A DNA stretch of 14,904 nt from CAZWXH01 sp964637725 (GTDB taxonomy: Bacteria > Bacillota_I > Bacilli_A > Erysipelotrichales > Coprobacillaceae): positions 1 to 14,904 of the forward strand of contig CAZWXH010000042.1 in NCBI GenBank assembly GCA_964637725.1. The letters run 5' to 3'. Made by a program: the position numbers and the translations under genes. Below the pieces are notes generated by a model that made no database searches, was not told the origin of the DNA, and saw nothing but the letters and a program-made list of their open reading frames with translations. Below are positions 1-6,922 of this stretch, piece after piece (within the stretch, counting starts at the first letter, position 1; each line of letters starts with the position of its first letter).

Positions 1-51
1 ACTACGCTCACGAGGGACTTTCACCCTAGATGTATGACATGCCCGTCATAC
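1..51 (-). mobile_element. 5' end of a probable class C group II intron, cut by the window edge
   Basis: Read on the minus strand from position 51, the sequence starts GTATGAC, folds as a 7-bp hairpin (32-38 with 45-51) with loop GGGCAT, then runs through CTAGGGTGAAAGTCCC towards the left edge. This order (GTGTG-like 5' end, short stem with a GGCAT-like loop, then GGGTGARAGTCCC) matches from memory the start of domain I of class C introns such as the Oceanobacillus one. Location fits too: class C introns insert just after Rho-independent terminators, and this lies 3' of the parC terminator, with exon ...TTTTACTTG before it. The rest of the ribozyme and any reverse transcriptase/maturase would lie outside the window. 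The call rests on a short stretch; it could be another conserved structured RNA. Confidence 0.68.
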
Positions 52-56
52 CAAGT

Positions 57-83
57 AAAAGAATATGAGAAATTCTCATATTC
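57..83 (-). terminator. Rho-independent terminator of parE-parC
   Basis: A perfect 10-bp stem (61-70 with 74-83) with a 3-nt loop is followed on the minus strand by TTTT and more T-rich sequence. The parC TAG stop abuts the stem, sharing position 83. The stem is AT-rich, so it may leak. It also looks like the landing site of the intron to its left. Confidence 0.82.
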
Positions 84-2824
84 TAAAACTCATCAGTAAA
101 TAAATCATCAAAAGAAATTGGTTCAAAATGTTTATCTTCTTCTTTATCTTTTGATTTTTCTTTTGATTGATCCTGTGTATCTTGTATAGGTTCATCTATA
201 ATGACTTCTTTAGCTTTTGTAGCTTGCGGTGATTCTAAAGGAATCTCTCGAGGAATAATCACTAATGCTTCTTCATTGTCTAGCTTTTCAACTGAGTCCT
301 GGATATTATCATCAATGACAATATCAGTTGTTTCAAACAAATCAGGTTCTTTTTTTACATCAAAAATGTGAGAATCGGGTTTGTTTTTTATTTCTTCTAC
401 TTTATATAAATCAGTAGTCAATGTATTAGCATTATAAATATAATTTAACTGTTCATCTTTTAAATCATTGATAACACTTGGTTTATTAAGTAATTGTCCA
501 AATGAGTAATCTTTAATAGATATTGGATGTGTTTGTAATGAAAGTGTGTTTAATACTAACTCATCTTGTGTATCTAAAACAAAAGCATCAAAAGCATGAA
601 TGAGGTTTGTTTTAGGTGACTTAAATATTAAGCTTCCCTTTGTTGCACGATTACAGCCTGGAATATCAGAAACATGAAGCCTCTTTACTCCTGGTTGATC
701 ACTAATTAAAACATATGAATCACTCTTTAATGGATTGAATATATTCATTGCAACGAGTTCATCATTCTTTAAATTAATTCCTTTTATTCCCCCAGCTTTA
801 ACACCTAAGATAGAAATTTCTTGTTCACTATATAAAGTTGCATATCCTGCTTTCGTTGTGAGAATAATCCCTTGATTCCCATCGCTTAATCCCACACTTA
901 ATAAAGAATCATCTTTTTTAAGATTCATACACTTTATTGCCTTGCTATAACGTGTGACATCAAAATCTTTTAATTCAACACGTTTCATTTGACCAAAACG
1001 AGTAGCAAAGTCAATATATAAAGGTAAATTAAATGATTTAACAAGGATTGATCCAATCACTTTTTCATCAGGAGAAACTTTAACGAGATAACTAATATGT
1101 TTTCCTAATTCTTTCCACTTAAATTCTTCTAAACGATGAAGTGGAATATATAAATAGTTTCCTTTATCGGTAAAAACAAGTAATTTTTCTAAAGTATTCG
1201 CATTATGTAAATCCAATAATGCATCATCATCTTTTTTACCAAATCGAGTATTTTCACTTGCTTTATAGGATCTTTGAGAAATACGCTTAATATAGCCATC
1301 CCTTGTTACAGATACATATATATCTTCAGGTAAAATCATGGCTTCTTCATCAATAGAAATCTCTAAGACATCATCTTTGATTTCCGATAATCGAGGACTA
1401 GGATATTGTTTTTTGATTTCTTTTAATTCATCAACAATAACATTTCTAAGAACTGATTCATTATTCAATATATTACTTAAAGCTTGAATAAGTGCTTCAA
1501 GTTCTGCTTTTTCTTTTTGTAAAGCATTAATATCCGTATTCGTTAATCGATATAATTGTAAAGTTACAATAGCTTCTGATTGTTTTTCAGTAAAGCCAAA
1601 CTTCTCTTCAATATTTGTTTTTGCATCTTGTTTATCTTTTGATTGACGAATTGCATGAACAACTTCATCTAAGACTGAAACTGCTTTAATCAAACCATCA
1701 ACAATATGTTTTCTATCATTTGCTTTATTTAAATCAAAGACAGAACGTTTTGTAATAACTTCAATTTGATGTTGAATATAACCATCTAATATTTCTTCGA
1801 TTCCCATCAATACAGGTCTTTTATCTTTAATAGCAACCATATTATAGTTATAATTCTTTTGAAGATCAGTGTTTTTATAGAAGTAATTTAATGTGTTTTG
1901 TATATCAACATCTTTCTTTAAATCAATAACAATACTTAAACCATTTCTATCAGATTCATCCCTTACTTCAATAATTCCATCAATACTACGATTAAATCTT
2001 ATTTCATCTAGTTTTCTTACTAACTCAGCTTTATTAACTTCGTAAGGAATCTCACTTACAACTATCTTGTTCATTGTTTTTTCATTCACTATTTCCGTAC
2101 GCGAACGAACAACAACCTTTCCTTTTCCGGTTTTAAAAGCATTTTTTATGCCTTCTTTGCCTTCCACAATAGCTCCTGTAGGAAAATCTGGACCTTTCAT
2201 AAACTCCATTAATTTATCTAATGAACAGTGAGAATGATGAATACGATGAATAGTCGCATCAATGACCTCATGAAGATTATGTGGTGGTATATCAGTGGCA
2301 TATCCTGCTGATATACCAGTTGCACCATTAACTAATAAGTTAGGATACTTTGCAGGAACAACAGTTGGTTCATATTCAGTGTCATCAAAATTTAAAGACA
2401 TTAAAACAGTCTCTTTATCAATATCTTTTAGTAATTCCAAAGCTATCGCAGATAGTCGTGCTTCGGTATAACGCATTGCGGCAGCTGGATCATTATCAAT
2501 TGAACCGTTGTTCCCTTGCATATCAACAAGAGGAATTCGCATTTTCCAATCTTGTGATAAACGAACCATCGCATCATATACAGATGAATCACCATGAGGA
2601 TGGTAATTCCCAATAACATTTCCGACTGTCTTCGCACTTTTACGATATGGCTTTAAATGTGTGTTACCTTCTCTATACATTGCATATAATATTCTTCTTT
2701 GTACAGGCTTCAATCCATCTCTAACGTCAGGTAAAGCACGGTCTTGAATAATATACTTTGAATATTTTCCAAAACGATCACCCATGATATCATCTAGTGA
2801 TTGAATAAGTATTTTTTCTTTCAT
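83..2824 (-). CDS. parC: DNA topoisomerase IV subunit A (ParC), with a long acidic C-terminal tail
   Basis: Cleaves and religates DNA in the ParC2ParE2 enzyme that decatenates daughter chromosomes and relaxes supercoils. The N-terminal breakage-reunion domain has LPDVRDGLKPVQRR (31-44), HPHGDSSVYDA (75-85) and AAMRYTE (115-121) with catalytic Tyr119. A long coiled-coil arm follows, then a beta-propeller-like C-terminal domain (about 490-805). Quinolone positions read Ser80 and Asp84, which looks like the unmutated, susceptible state; S. aureus has Glu at 84 and streptococci Asp. At 913 residues it exceeds the usual ~800 because of a charged tail (about 809-913) ending in FDDLFTDEF. ParC rather than GyrA is supported by the partner ParE just upstream. 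The AAGGAGG site (2831-2837) overlaps the parE stop region; the gap is 12 nt, so the pair is co-transcribed and probably translationally coupled. Confidence 0.96.
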   Translation of the reverse strand: MKEKILIQSLDDIMGDRFGKYSKYIIQDRALPDVRDGLKPVQRRILYAMYREGNTHLKPYRKSAKTVGNVIGNYHPHGDSSVYDAMVRLSQDWKMRIPLVDMQGNNGSIDNDPAAAMRYTEARLSAIALELLKDIDKETVLMSLNFDDTEYEPTVVPAKYPNLLVNGATGISAGYATDIPPHNLHEVIDATIHRIHHSHCSLDKLMEFMKGPDFPTGAIVEGKEGIKNAFKTGKGKVVVRSRTEIVNEKTMNKIVVSEIPYEVNKAELVRKLDEIRFNRSIDGIIEVRDESDRNGLSIVIDLKKDVDIQNTLNYFYKNTDLQKNYNYNMVAIKDKRPVLMGIEEILDGYIQHQIEVITKRSVFDLNKANDRKHIVDGLIKAVSVLDEVVHAIRQSKDKQDAKTNIEEKFGFTEKQSEAIVTLQLYRLTNTDINALQKEKAELEALIQALSNILNNESVLRNVIVDELKEIKKQYPSPRLSEIKDDVLEISIDEEAMILPEDIYVSVTRDGYIKRISQRSYKASENTRFGKKDDDALLDLHNANTLEKLLVFTDKGNYLYIPLHRLEEFKWKELGKHISYLVKVSPDEKVIGSILVKSFNLPLYIDFATRFGQMKRVELKDFDVTRYSKAIKCMNLKKDDSLLSVGLSDGNQGIILTTKAGYATLYSEQEISILGVKAGGIKGINLKNDELVAMNIFNPLKSDSYVLISDQPGVKRLHVSDIPGCNRATKGSLIFKSPKTNLIHAFDAFVLDTQDELVLNTLSLQTHPISIKDYSFGQLLNKPSVINDLKDEQLNYIYNANTLTTDLYKVEEIKNKPDSHIFDVKKEPDLFETTDIVIDDNIQDSVEKLDNEEALVIIPREIPLESPQATKAKEVIIDEPIQDTQDQSKEKSKDKEEDKHFEPISFDDLFTDEF

Positions 2825-2836
2825 GCTTTCCCTCCT

Positions 2837-4774
2837 TTACTGATGAAGTGTAAATTCATCAAATGCATCTTCTAAAGAGAATTGAACATTATCTTCAATC
2901 CATTCTCTTCTTGGTTCTACCTTGTCACCCATTAATACCGAGACTCTTCTTTCAACTAATGCAGCATCATCAATTGTTACTTGAATTAAAGTTCTTGATT
3001 CTGGATTCATTGTTGTTTCCCATAATTGATCAGCATTCATTTCCCCAAGCCCTTTATATCTTTGAACAACATATCCTCGTCCTATTTTTTTCTTGGCAAT
3101 TTCTAGCTCGTCTTCATCCCAAGCATACTCAAGATCTTCGTGTTTACCACTTTTTTTAGAAACCTTATATAATGGCGGTAAAGCAATATAGACCTTTCCA
3201 CTTTGAATGAGTCCTCGCATATAGCGATAAAAGAATGTTAATAGTAAAACTTGAATATGGGCACCATCAGTATCCGCATCGGTCATTATAATAACTTTAT
3301 TATAATTAGAATCATCAGAGTTAAAGTCGGCTCCAACTCCTGCTCCTACAGTATTAATAATTGTACTAATTTCTTCGTTTTTCAAAATATCAGCCATCGC
3401 CGCTTTTTCTGTATTCACAACTTTACCACGTAGTGGTAAGATCGCTTGGAATTTTCTATCTCTTCCCTGCTTAGCACTACCTCCAGCAGAATCACCTTCG
3501 ACTAAGTACAATTCTTTTTTCTTTTTATCCTTAGATTGTGCCGGAGCTAACTTCCCACTTAAAATCTTTTCGATTTTATTGCCTTTGCCTTTTCTAGCAT
3601 CTTCTCTTGCTTTTCTAGCAGCATTTCTAGCTTGTGCTGCTTTAATCATCTTATTAATTAATTGATTAGCAGTTTCTTTGTTTTCTTCTAGGAAATAATT
3701 AATTTGTTGATAAACAACATTTTCGACAATATTTCTAGCTTCCGGAGATCCCAGTTTTGATTTTGTTTGACCTTCAAATTGTAATAAAGATTCAGGAATT
3801 TTCACTGAAACAACAGCAGTCATTCCTTCTCTAACATCATTACCTTCTAAATTATTATCTTTAGGTTTTAATAAACCATATTTTCTTGCATATTCATTAA
3901 ATACTTTTGTAAATCCAGATCTTAATCCTGTTTCATGGGTTCCCCCATCACCAGTTCTGACAAGGTTAACAAAAGAAATAAGATTTTCCTGATATCCTTC
4001 AGTAAATTGAAAAGCGACTTCTACTTCAATAGGATTATTTGTATCATCAAAAGAAACGGTCTTATTAATTGTTTTCTTTTCATAATTCAAATAGTCAATA
4101 AAAGCTTCTAAACCATTTTCATATTGAAAAGTTTCATGTTTACCAGCTCTATCATCAATAATATTCATTTCTACGCCTTTTAGTAAAAAAGCACTTTCTC
4201 TTAATCTTTCACAAATTGTTGAATAATTAAATTCAATTGTTGAGAATATAGATTTATCTGGTAAAAATTGAATAGTCGTTCCTGTTTTATTTGTTTTCCC
4301 AATTACTTCTAATTTAGAAATGTTTTTTGCGCCGTTTTCAAAACGTTGTCTATATATTTTTCCATCACGATAAACAGTGACTTCAAGAAATTCGCTTAAT
4401 GCATTAACGACAGATGAGCCAACCCCGTGTAATCCACCTGATGTTTTATATCCACCATCTTCACTGAATTTTCCACCGGCATGAAGTATTGTTAAAATAA
4501 CTTCGGTAGTCGGACGACCTGACGCATGCATACCCGTTGGCATACCACGACCTTCATCCTCTACTTTGATAGTTCCATCGGTTCCTATCGTTAAAGTTAT
4601 TTTATTTCCATAACCTGATAAAGCTTCATCAATTGCATTATCTACAATTTCCCATACAAGGTGATGAAGACCACGATGGTCAGTTGAACCTATGTACATA
4701 CCTGGTCTTTTTCTAACCGCTTCTAGTCCTTCTAGAATTTGTATATTTGATTCATCATATTGATTTGATTTCAT
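2837..4774 (-). CDS. parE: DNA topoisomerase IV subunit B (ParE)
   Basis: ATPase subunit of topoisomerase IV, driving strand passage by ParC. The GHKL ATPase domain shows Glu42 and Asn46 (WEIVDNAIDEA), DEGRGMP (73-79) and GGLHGVGSSVVNALS (113-127). A transducer domain follows, with the switch-lysine loop QTKSKLG (336-342). The TOPRIM domain carries EGDSAGG (426-432) with Glu426 and the metal-binding TDADTDGAH (498-506), then RYKGLGEMN (572-580). Its 645 residues are normal for ParE. It lacks an insert of the GyrB type, and pairing with parC favours ParE over GyrB. The start has AAGGAGG at 4784-4790, nine nt upstream. First gene of the parE-parC operon, read from the promoter at 4804-4832. Confidence 0.96.
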   Translation of the reverse strand: MKSNQYDESNIQILEGLEAVRKRPGMYIGSTDHRGLHHLVWEIVDNAIDEALSGYGNKITLTIGTDGTIKVEDEGRGMPTGMHASGRPTTEVILTILHAGGKFSEDGGYKTSGGLHGVGSSVVNALSEFLEVTVYRDGKIYRQRFENGAKNISKLEVIGKTNKTGTTIQFLPDKSIFSTIEFNYSTICERLRESAFLLKGVEMNIIDDRAGKHETFQYENGLEAFIDYLNYEKKTINKTVSFDDTNNPIEVEVAFQFTEGYQENLISFVNLVRTGDGGTHETGLRSGFTKVFNEYARKYGLLKPKDNNLEGNDVREGMTAVVSVKIPESLLQFEGQTKSKLGSPEARNIVENVVYQQINYFLEENKETANQLINKMIKAAQARNAARKAREDARKGKGNKIEKILSGKLAPAQSKDKKKKELYLVEGDSAGGSAKQGRDRKFQAILPLRGKVVNTEKAAMADILKNEEISTIINTVGAGVGADFNSDDSNYNKVIIMTDADTDGAHIQVLLLTFFYRYMRGLIQSGKVYIALPPLYKVSKKSGKHEDLEYAWDEDELEIAKKKIGRGYVVQRYKGLGEMNADQLWETTMNPESRTLIQVTIDDAALVERRVSVLMGDKVEPRREWIEDNVQFSLEDAFDEFTLHQ

Positions 4775-4803
4775 CTATGGTATCCTCCTTTTGCAACTAT
4801 TCT

Positions 4804-4832
4804 ATTATACCTTAATTTTATTGATTTTTCCA
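4804..4832 (-). promoter_or_regulatory. Promoter of parE-parC
   Basis: On the minus strand a perfect TATAAT (4804-4809) sits 17 bp from a weak -35, TGGAAA (4827-4832, 4 of 6 matches). The expected transcription start is near 4797, giving a leader of about 22 nt that carries the parE ribosome binding site. Its -35 overlaps that of the opposing plsY promoter. Confidence 0.72.
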
Positions 4833-4848
4833 TCTAATAATGTATAAT
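4821..4848 (+). promoter_or_regulatory. Promoter of plsY
   Basis: TTGATT (4821-4826), 16 bp, then TATAAT (4843-4848). Expected start is near 4855, immediately before the GAGGA ribosome binding site (4856-4860), so the leader is only about 15 nt. This also argues against the in-frame ATG at 4840, which lies upstream of the predicted transcript. Confidence 0.72.
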
Positions 4849-4869
4849 TATTTCCGAGGATGTGAAAAT

Positions 4870-5478
4870 ATGGATTATTTTGTTTATATATTATTAATTG
4901 TTATGAGTTATTTATATGGTTCTATACCCTTTGCCTTATTAGTTGGTAAAATTTTCTATAACACTGATATAAGAAAACAAGGTTCAGGTAACCTTGGAGG
5001 GAGTAATGCTGGACGAGTTTTAGGAAAAAGAGCTGGTATATCGGTCATTGTATTAGATGCTTCTAAATGTTGTATTTCAATACTTATCGCTAAAGTCATA
5101 ACAAGTTGGTTAGGTTTGGACACAAATATTATATATCCCTGTGCACTTGCTTGTATGATTGGACACTGTTATCCTATCTTTGCGAAATTTAAAGGTGGTA
5201 AGGGTGTTGCTTCAGCAATTGGATATGCTTTGATGACAAACTTCTATTGTGCTTTAATTTCTCTAGCTATCTTCTTAGTGGTTTTAAAACTAACGAAATA
5301 TGTTTCTCTAGCTTCAATTCTAGGGGCTTCATCAATTTTGATTACTTCGATCTTTATTGGTTATTCACCAATTGCGATGATTACAAATGTTTGTATTATT
5401 GCTATTATGATATACAAACATAAAGATAATATTGTAAGAATTAAACAAGGTACTGAAAACAAAATTAAATGGATGTAG
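4870..5478 (+). CDS. plsY: Acyl-phosphate:glycerol-3-phosphate acyltransferase PlsY
   Basis: Integral membrane enzyme that transfers an acyl group from acyl-phosphate (made by PlsX) to glycerol-3-phosphate, giving lysophosphatidic acid, the first committed step of phospholipid synthesis. With this start it is 202 residues, normal for the family. Motif 1 is GSGNLGGSNAGR (38-49), motif 2 is GHCYPIFAKFKGGKGVA (98-114), and the C-terminal motif is HKDNIVRIKQGTE (184-196). Several hydrophobic spans (about 3-25, 55-76, 85-103, 118-140, 145-183) fit the multi-pass membrane fold. An in-frame ATG at 4840 would add ten residues, but it precedes the -10 box; ATG 4870 has GAGGA nine nt upstream. Divergent from parE and apparently monocistronic. 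plsX is not nearby. Confidence 0.95.
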   Translation: MDYFVYILLIVMSYLYGSIPFALLVGKIFYNTDIRKQGSGNLGGSNAGRVLGKRAGISVIVLDASKCCISILIAKVITSWLGLDTNIIYPCALACMIGHCYPIFAKFKGGKGVASAIGYALMTNFYCALISLAIFLVVLKLTKYVSLASILGASSILITSIFIGYSPIAMITNVCIIAIMIYKHKDNIVRIKQGTENKIKWM

Positions 5479-5487
5479 ATACATAAG

Positions 5488-5542
5488 AAAAGACTTAAAC
5501 AGATAAATAGTTTTCTGACTATTTAAAAGTTTAAAGTCTTTT
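5488..5542. terminator. Bidirectional terminator between plsY and the phosphatase gene
   Basis: Long hairpin between convergent genes. Outer arms are 5488-5500 and 5529-5542, pairing with one bulge; an inner stem AAATAGT/ACTATTT (5505-5511 with 5518-5524) closes a 6-nt loop. On the plus strand it runs into TTTTTTATTTTAT; on the minus strand it is followed by TTTTCTTATG. It can therefore end plsY and the opposing gene, whose stop codon (5543-5545) lies in the T-run. Confidence 0.85.
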
Positions 5543-6184
5543 TTATTTTATAAACGAAGGTGTTGTTGAATGTGGTAAAAAGTGATGATCATTATAATAT
5601 TCTATACGATATTCATCATTTTCATAATGGATTAATGTTAATGAACATCCTTCAACAACTTGTTGGTTTAGTTTTACATAATCAGCTCTCTTTAATTTTA
5701 ACATTGTTGCTAGTAAAACAATAAAATACATACCGTGAGTAACAATCATTATTTGAGAGTTACTATCTTTTTGTTCAAGTTCATTTAAAAAAGATTTAAC
5801 TCTTATAACGACTTCATCATAGCTTTCACCTTGTGGTATGCGAGTAAACTTTTCTGGGTGAGCCCATAAATTTTTATATATTTCACAATCTTGAGCATTA
5901 TTAACAATGTCTTTTGTTCTTCTTCCTTCAAACACTCCAAAATTCATTTCTGCCAAACGTTTATCACAAATGATATCATCTTCCTTAAACAAGATCTTAG
6001 CAGTCTGATAAGCTCTTAAAATGGGACTAGAATAAATATAATCAAAATCAATGTCTTTAATATATTCTTTTAACTTAAAAGCATTATCAATTCCCTCTTG
6101 TAATAAAACCGAATCTTTACTTCCTTGAAGTCTTCCTTCTTTATTCCATAGAGTCTTAGAGTGTCTCGTTATATATATTTTCAT
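5543..6184 (-). CDS. Histidine phosphatase superfamily protein (phosphoglycerate mutase-like)
   Basis: A cytosolic phosphatase or mutase of branch 1 of the histidine phosphatase superfamily, working through a phosphohistidine. Visible motifs are TRHSKTLWN (6-14) with Arg7 and nucleophile His8, SSPILRAYQTA (52-62) with Arg57, EMNFGVFEGR (79-88), and VTHG (148-151) with the second catalytic His150. The 213-residue length is typical. The first motif reads RHS instead of the usual RHG. Substrate cannot be told from sequence; relatives include phosphoglycerate mutase GpmB, CobC and broad phosphatases. The start is fixed by the N-terminal motif, yet no clear Shine-Dalgarno lies upstream, because the terminator of the preceding gene ends about six nt before the ATG. 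Expression may depend on read-through. Confidence 0.88.
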   Translation of the reverse strand: MKIYITRHSKTLWNKEGRLQGSKDSVLLQEGIDNAFKLKEYIKDIDFDYIYSSPILRAYQTAKILFKEDDIICDKRLAEMNFGVFEGRRTKDIVNNAQDCEIYKNLWAHPEKFTRIPQGESYDEVVIRVKSFLNELEQKDSNSQIMIVTHGMYFIVLLATMLKLKRADYVKLNQQVVEGCSLTLIHYENDEYRIEYYNDHHFLPHSTTPSFIK

Positions 6185-6190
6185 AATAGT

Positions 6191-6216
6191 AAAAAATAAG
6201 GGATATTCCCTTATTT
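6191..6216 (-). terminator. Terminator of the yneF-like gene
   Basis: A perfect 10-bp stem (6194-6203 with 6207-6216) with a TAT loop runs into TTTTTT (6196-6191) on the minus strand. The yneF TAA stop is inside the stem. The T-run ends six nt before the phosphatase start codon. Confidence 0.75.
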
Positions 6217-6420
6217 ATATTGATCATTGATATTTTTCATTATTTTCTTGATTTGTGTTTCATTAGGTTTACGTCCCATTTCCATAAACATAGCACGAAT
6301 CATTTTTTCGTTGATTGGCGGATTCTTTTTTAAGTTCTTTTTAAATACATAACGAGCTACAAAAAAACCAATAACAAGACCAACAGCAAGTCCTAAGACT
6401 ACATATAAAACTTCATTCAT
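6211..6420 (-). CDS. yneF: YneF family (UPF0154) small membrane protein
   Basis: A 69-residue protein with one N-terminal membrane span (about 4-24, containing LGLAVGLVIGFFVARYVF), a basic KKNLKK stretch, then a conserved soluble tail with PPINEKMIRAMFMEMGRKP. This layout and the tail match the UPF0154/YneF family found widely in Bacillota; its function is not established to my knowledge. The reading frame extends upstream to 6462, but that would place the -10 box inside the gene. ATG 6420 has GGAGG eight nt upstream (6430-6434) and gives the usual family N-terminus. It has its own strong promoter and terminator. Confidence 0.88.
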   Translation of the reverse strand: MNEVLYVVLGLAVGLVIGFFVARYVFKKNLKKNPPINEKMIRAMFMEMGRKPNETQIKKIMKNINDQYK

Positions 6421-6450
6421 TTTCAAATTCCTCCATTTCAATTCTTGAAT

Positions 6451-6480
6451 ATTATAGCACAAACATATTCAATTTGTAAA
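6451..6480 (-). promoter_or_regulatory. Promoter of the yneF-like gene
   Basis: TTTACA (6475-6480), 18 bp, then a perfect TATAAT (6451-6456) preceded by TGC, making an extended -10. Predicted start is near 6444, about 24 nt before the ATG. This is among the best-matching promoters in the window. Confidence 0.8.
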
Positions 6481-6484
6481 ACAA

Positions 6485-6841
6485 TTATGGTTTAATCATA
6501 TAAAAGTTTTTAGAAAATCCCTTAATCATATCAAATATGATATGATTTTCATGACTTTCTTTCACTTCAATATCATATTCATTCATTTTTATTGAAATAA
6601 CTTCATCTGTTAAAGGATTTATAAGTTTATGTATATTATGATAATAAGAGTAGTCTTCTCTTTTTGAAATAAGATTTAATAATTTTTCTTTATTAACATC
6701 AATTGCTTGAAACATATGTTCAACTTGTTTTGTTTCATAGCTATCATTTTGTTGATAATATAACTGAGAAGCTAATAAAGGATAAACCTTAACCATATCA
6801 AATAAATGATCCTTTAATAATACTATTTTATAATTACACAT
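6485..6841 (-). CDS. Hypothetical protein, 118 residues
   Basis: I do not recognise this family. It is a cytosolic-looking protein without signal peptide, membrane span or cysteine/histidine metal motif. It is rich in Tyr, Lys, Ile and Asn, with an amphipathic N-terminal half and a C-terminal part with alternating beta-like stretches (YDIEVKES, NHIIFDMI). Chosen start is ATG 6841, with AAAGG nine nt upstream (6851-6855); an in-frame GTG at 6850 adds three residues but falls next to the ribosome binding site and close to the predicted transcript start. It has its own promoter just after the hydrogenase terminator. No clear terminator separates it from yneF downstream, so the two may be partly co-transcribed. 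Codon use resembles the neighbours, with no sign of transfer. Confidence 0.75.
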   Translation of the reverse strand: MCNYKIVLLKDHLFDMVKVYPLLASQLYYQQNDSYETKQVEHMFQAIDVNKEKLLNLISKREDYSYYHNIHKLINPLTDEVISIKMNEYDIEVKESHENHIIFDMIKGFSKNFYMIKP

Positions 6842-6861
6842 ATTTATCACCCTTTATCATT

Positions 6862-6891
6862 TTAATACACATAATCTGCAAATTATGTCAA
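6862..6891 (-). promoter_or_regulatory. Promoter of the 118-residue hypothetical gene
   Basis: Perfect TTGACA (6886-6891), 18 bp, then TATTAA (6862-6867, 4 of 6 matches). The predicted start near 6855 leaves a leader of about 14 nt, with the ribosome binding site at its very 5' end. The -35 abuts the T-run of the hydrogenase terminator. Confidence 0.6.
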
Positions 6892-6922
6892 AAAAGAAAA
6901 ACCTTAGAAAAGTTCTAAGGTT
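6891..6922 (-). terminator. Terminator of the hydrogenase operon
   Basis: Perfect 10-bp stem AACCTTAGAA/TTCTAAGGTT (6900-6909 with 6913-6922) with an AAG loop, followed on the minus strand by TTTCTTTTTT. The hydA TAA stop overlaps the stem base. Confidence 0.88.

Noticed and set aside
83..2824. GyrA instead of ParC
   Set aside because: Pairing directly with parE and the HPHGDSSVYDA/QDWK sequence of the quinolone region fit ParC (GrlA) better than GyrA.
4840..4869. Ten-residue N-terminal extension of PlsY from ATG 4840
   Set aside because: This ATG lies upstream of the -10 box (4843-4848) and the predicted transcript start; ATG 4870 has a ribosome binding site and gives the family N-terminus.
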